5,863 bases of DNA, taken from contig QIDN01000337.1 of assembly GCA_003229345.1 (NCBI GenBank), positions 1 to 5,863 of the forward strand. Direction: 5' to 3'. Numbering within the stretch: position 1 is the stretch's first letter; every line of letters starts with the position of its first letter. The notes beneath the pieces are model-generated. The model worked only from the letters and a program-made list of their open reading frames with translations. It was not told the origin of the DNA and searched no databases. This document shows, one piece after another, positions 5,777-5,863 of this stretch. The position numbers were made by a program, and so were the translations under genes. This DNA comes from Nitrospirota bacterium (lineage in GTDB: Bacteria > Nitrospinota > Nitrospinia > Nitrospinales > Nitrospinaceae).

Positions 5777-5863
5777 GACGCAGCTTCGACCGCGTATGCG
5801 TGGCAACCCGCTTCCCGACAACGGTGTTCTCTCTGTGCTGATTGTGGATAACTGGCAGCCCCC

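Noticed and set aside
5494..5821. Antisense frames opposite the end of the YqhA-like gene that run on to the window edge.
   Set aside because: The + strand frame has the family signature; the antisense products are low-complexity shadows without a start site.
5796..5863. A + strand frame open from ATG 5796 to the window end (begins MRGNPLPDNG), a possible partial gene.
   Set aside because: Only about 22 codons are visible, there is no Shine-Dalgarno and no recognisable motif; it cannot be supported.
1..5863. CRISPR array, insertion sequence, integrase or defence genes.
   Set aside because: No regularly spaced repeats, terminal inverted repeats, transposase or integrase motifs are visible on either strand.

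Overview
The window looks like a bacterial chromosome segment of roughly balanced base composition. It carries an acyl-CoA mutase operon on the + strand, a convergent tryptophanase gene on the - strand, and a gene-poor, partly decayed stretch that begins at a truncated tRNA gene. The strong GGAGG-type ribosome binding sites and standard code usage (Trp is TGG throughout the intact genes) fit an ordinary bacterium, probably Gram-negative. I cannot name the lineage from sequence alone.

Layout. Positions 1-72 are the last codons of an unidentified + strand gene. At 136-1437 and 1439-3181 lie two genes, separated by one base, that together match the architecture of the fused isobutyryl-CoA mutase IcmF. 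The first carries the B12-binding domain and the MeaB-like GTPase chaperone. The second carries the linker and the substrate-binding mutase domain. The split falls exactly between GTPase and linker. The pocket residues (Phe110 and Gln229 of the second protein) are those of isobutyryl-CoA-type mutases, not methylmalonyl-CoA mutase. The GTPase has NKSE where NKxD is expected.

After a 109-base convergent intergenic region, 3291-4667 (- strand) encodes a PLP-dependent tryptophanase. Its active-site positions match tryptophanase rather than tyrosine phenol-lyase. Just upstream of it, 4703-4754 (- strand) is the 3' half of a tRNA-Leu(UAA), from anticodon loop to discriminator base, with no 5' half. 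This is the usual footprint of integration into a tRNA gene. By the usual geometry, the foreign side would be at higher coordinates.

From 4755 to about 5250 there is no recognisable gene. The stretch holds a 28-codon ORF with a perfect AGGAGG site, a cluster of inverted repeats at 5102-5158, and a 15-codon ORF behind GGAGG. At 5252-5776 is a UPF0114/YqhA-type membrane protein gene whose conserved N-terminal Trp codon is replaced by TGA and which lacks a clear start, so it is probably newly broken or restarted at TTG 5306. The last 87 bases show nothing I can support.

Functionally, the two mutase genes should make one complex that interconverts branched and straight acyl-CoAs using adenosylcobalamin, with the GTPase gating cofactor loading. 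Tryptophanase would supply pyruvate, ammonia and indole from tryptophan. I see no sequence evidence linking these two pathways.
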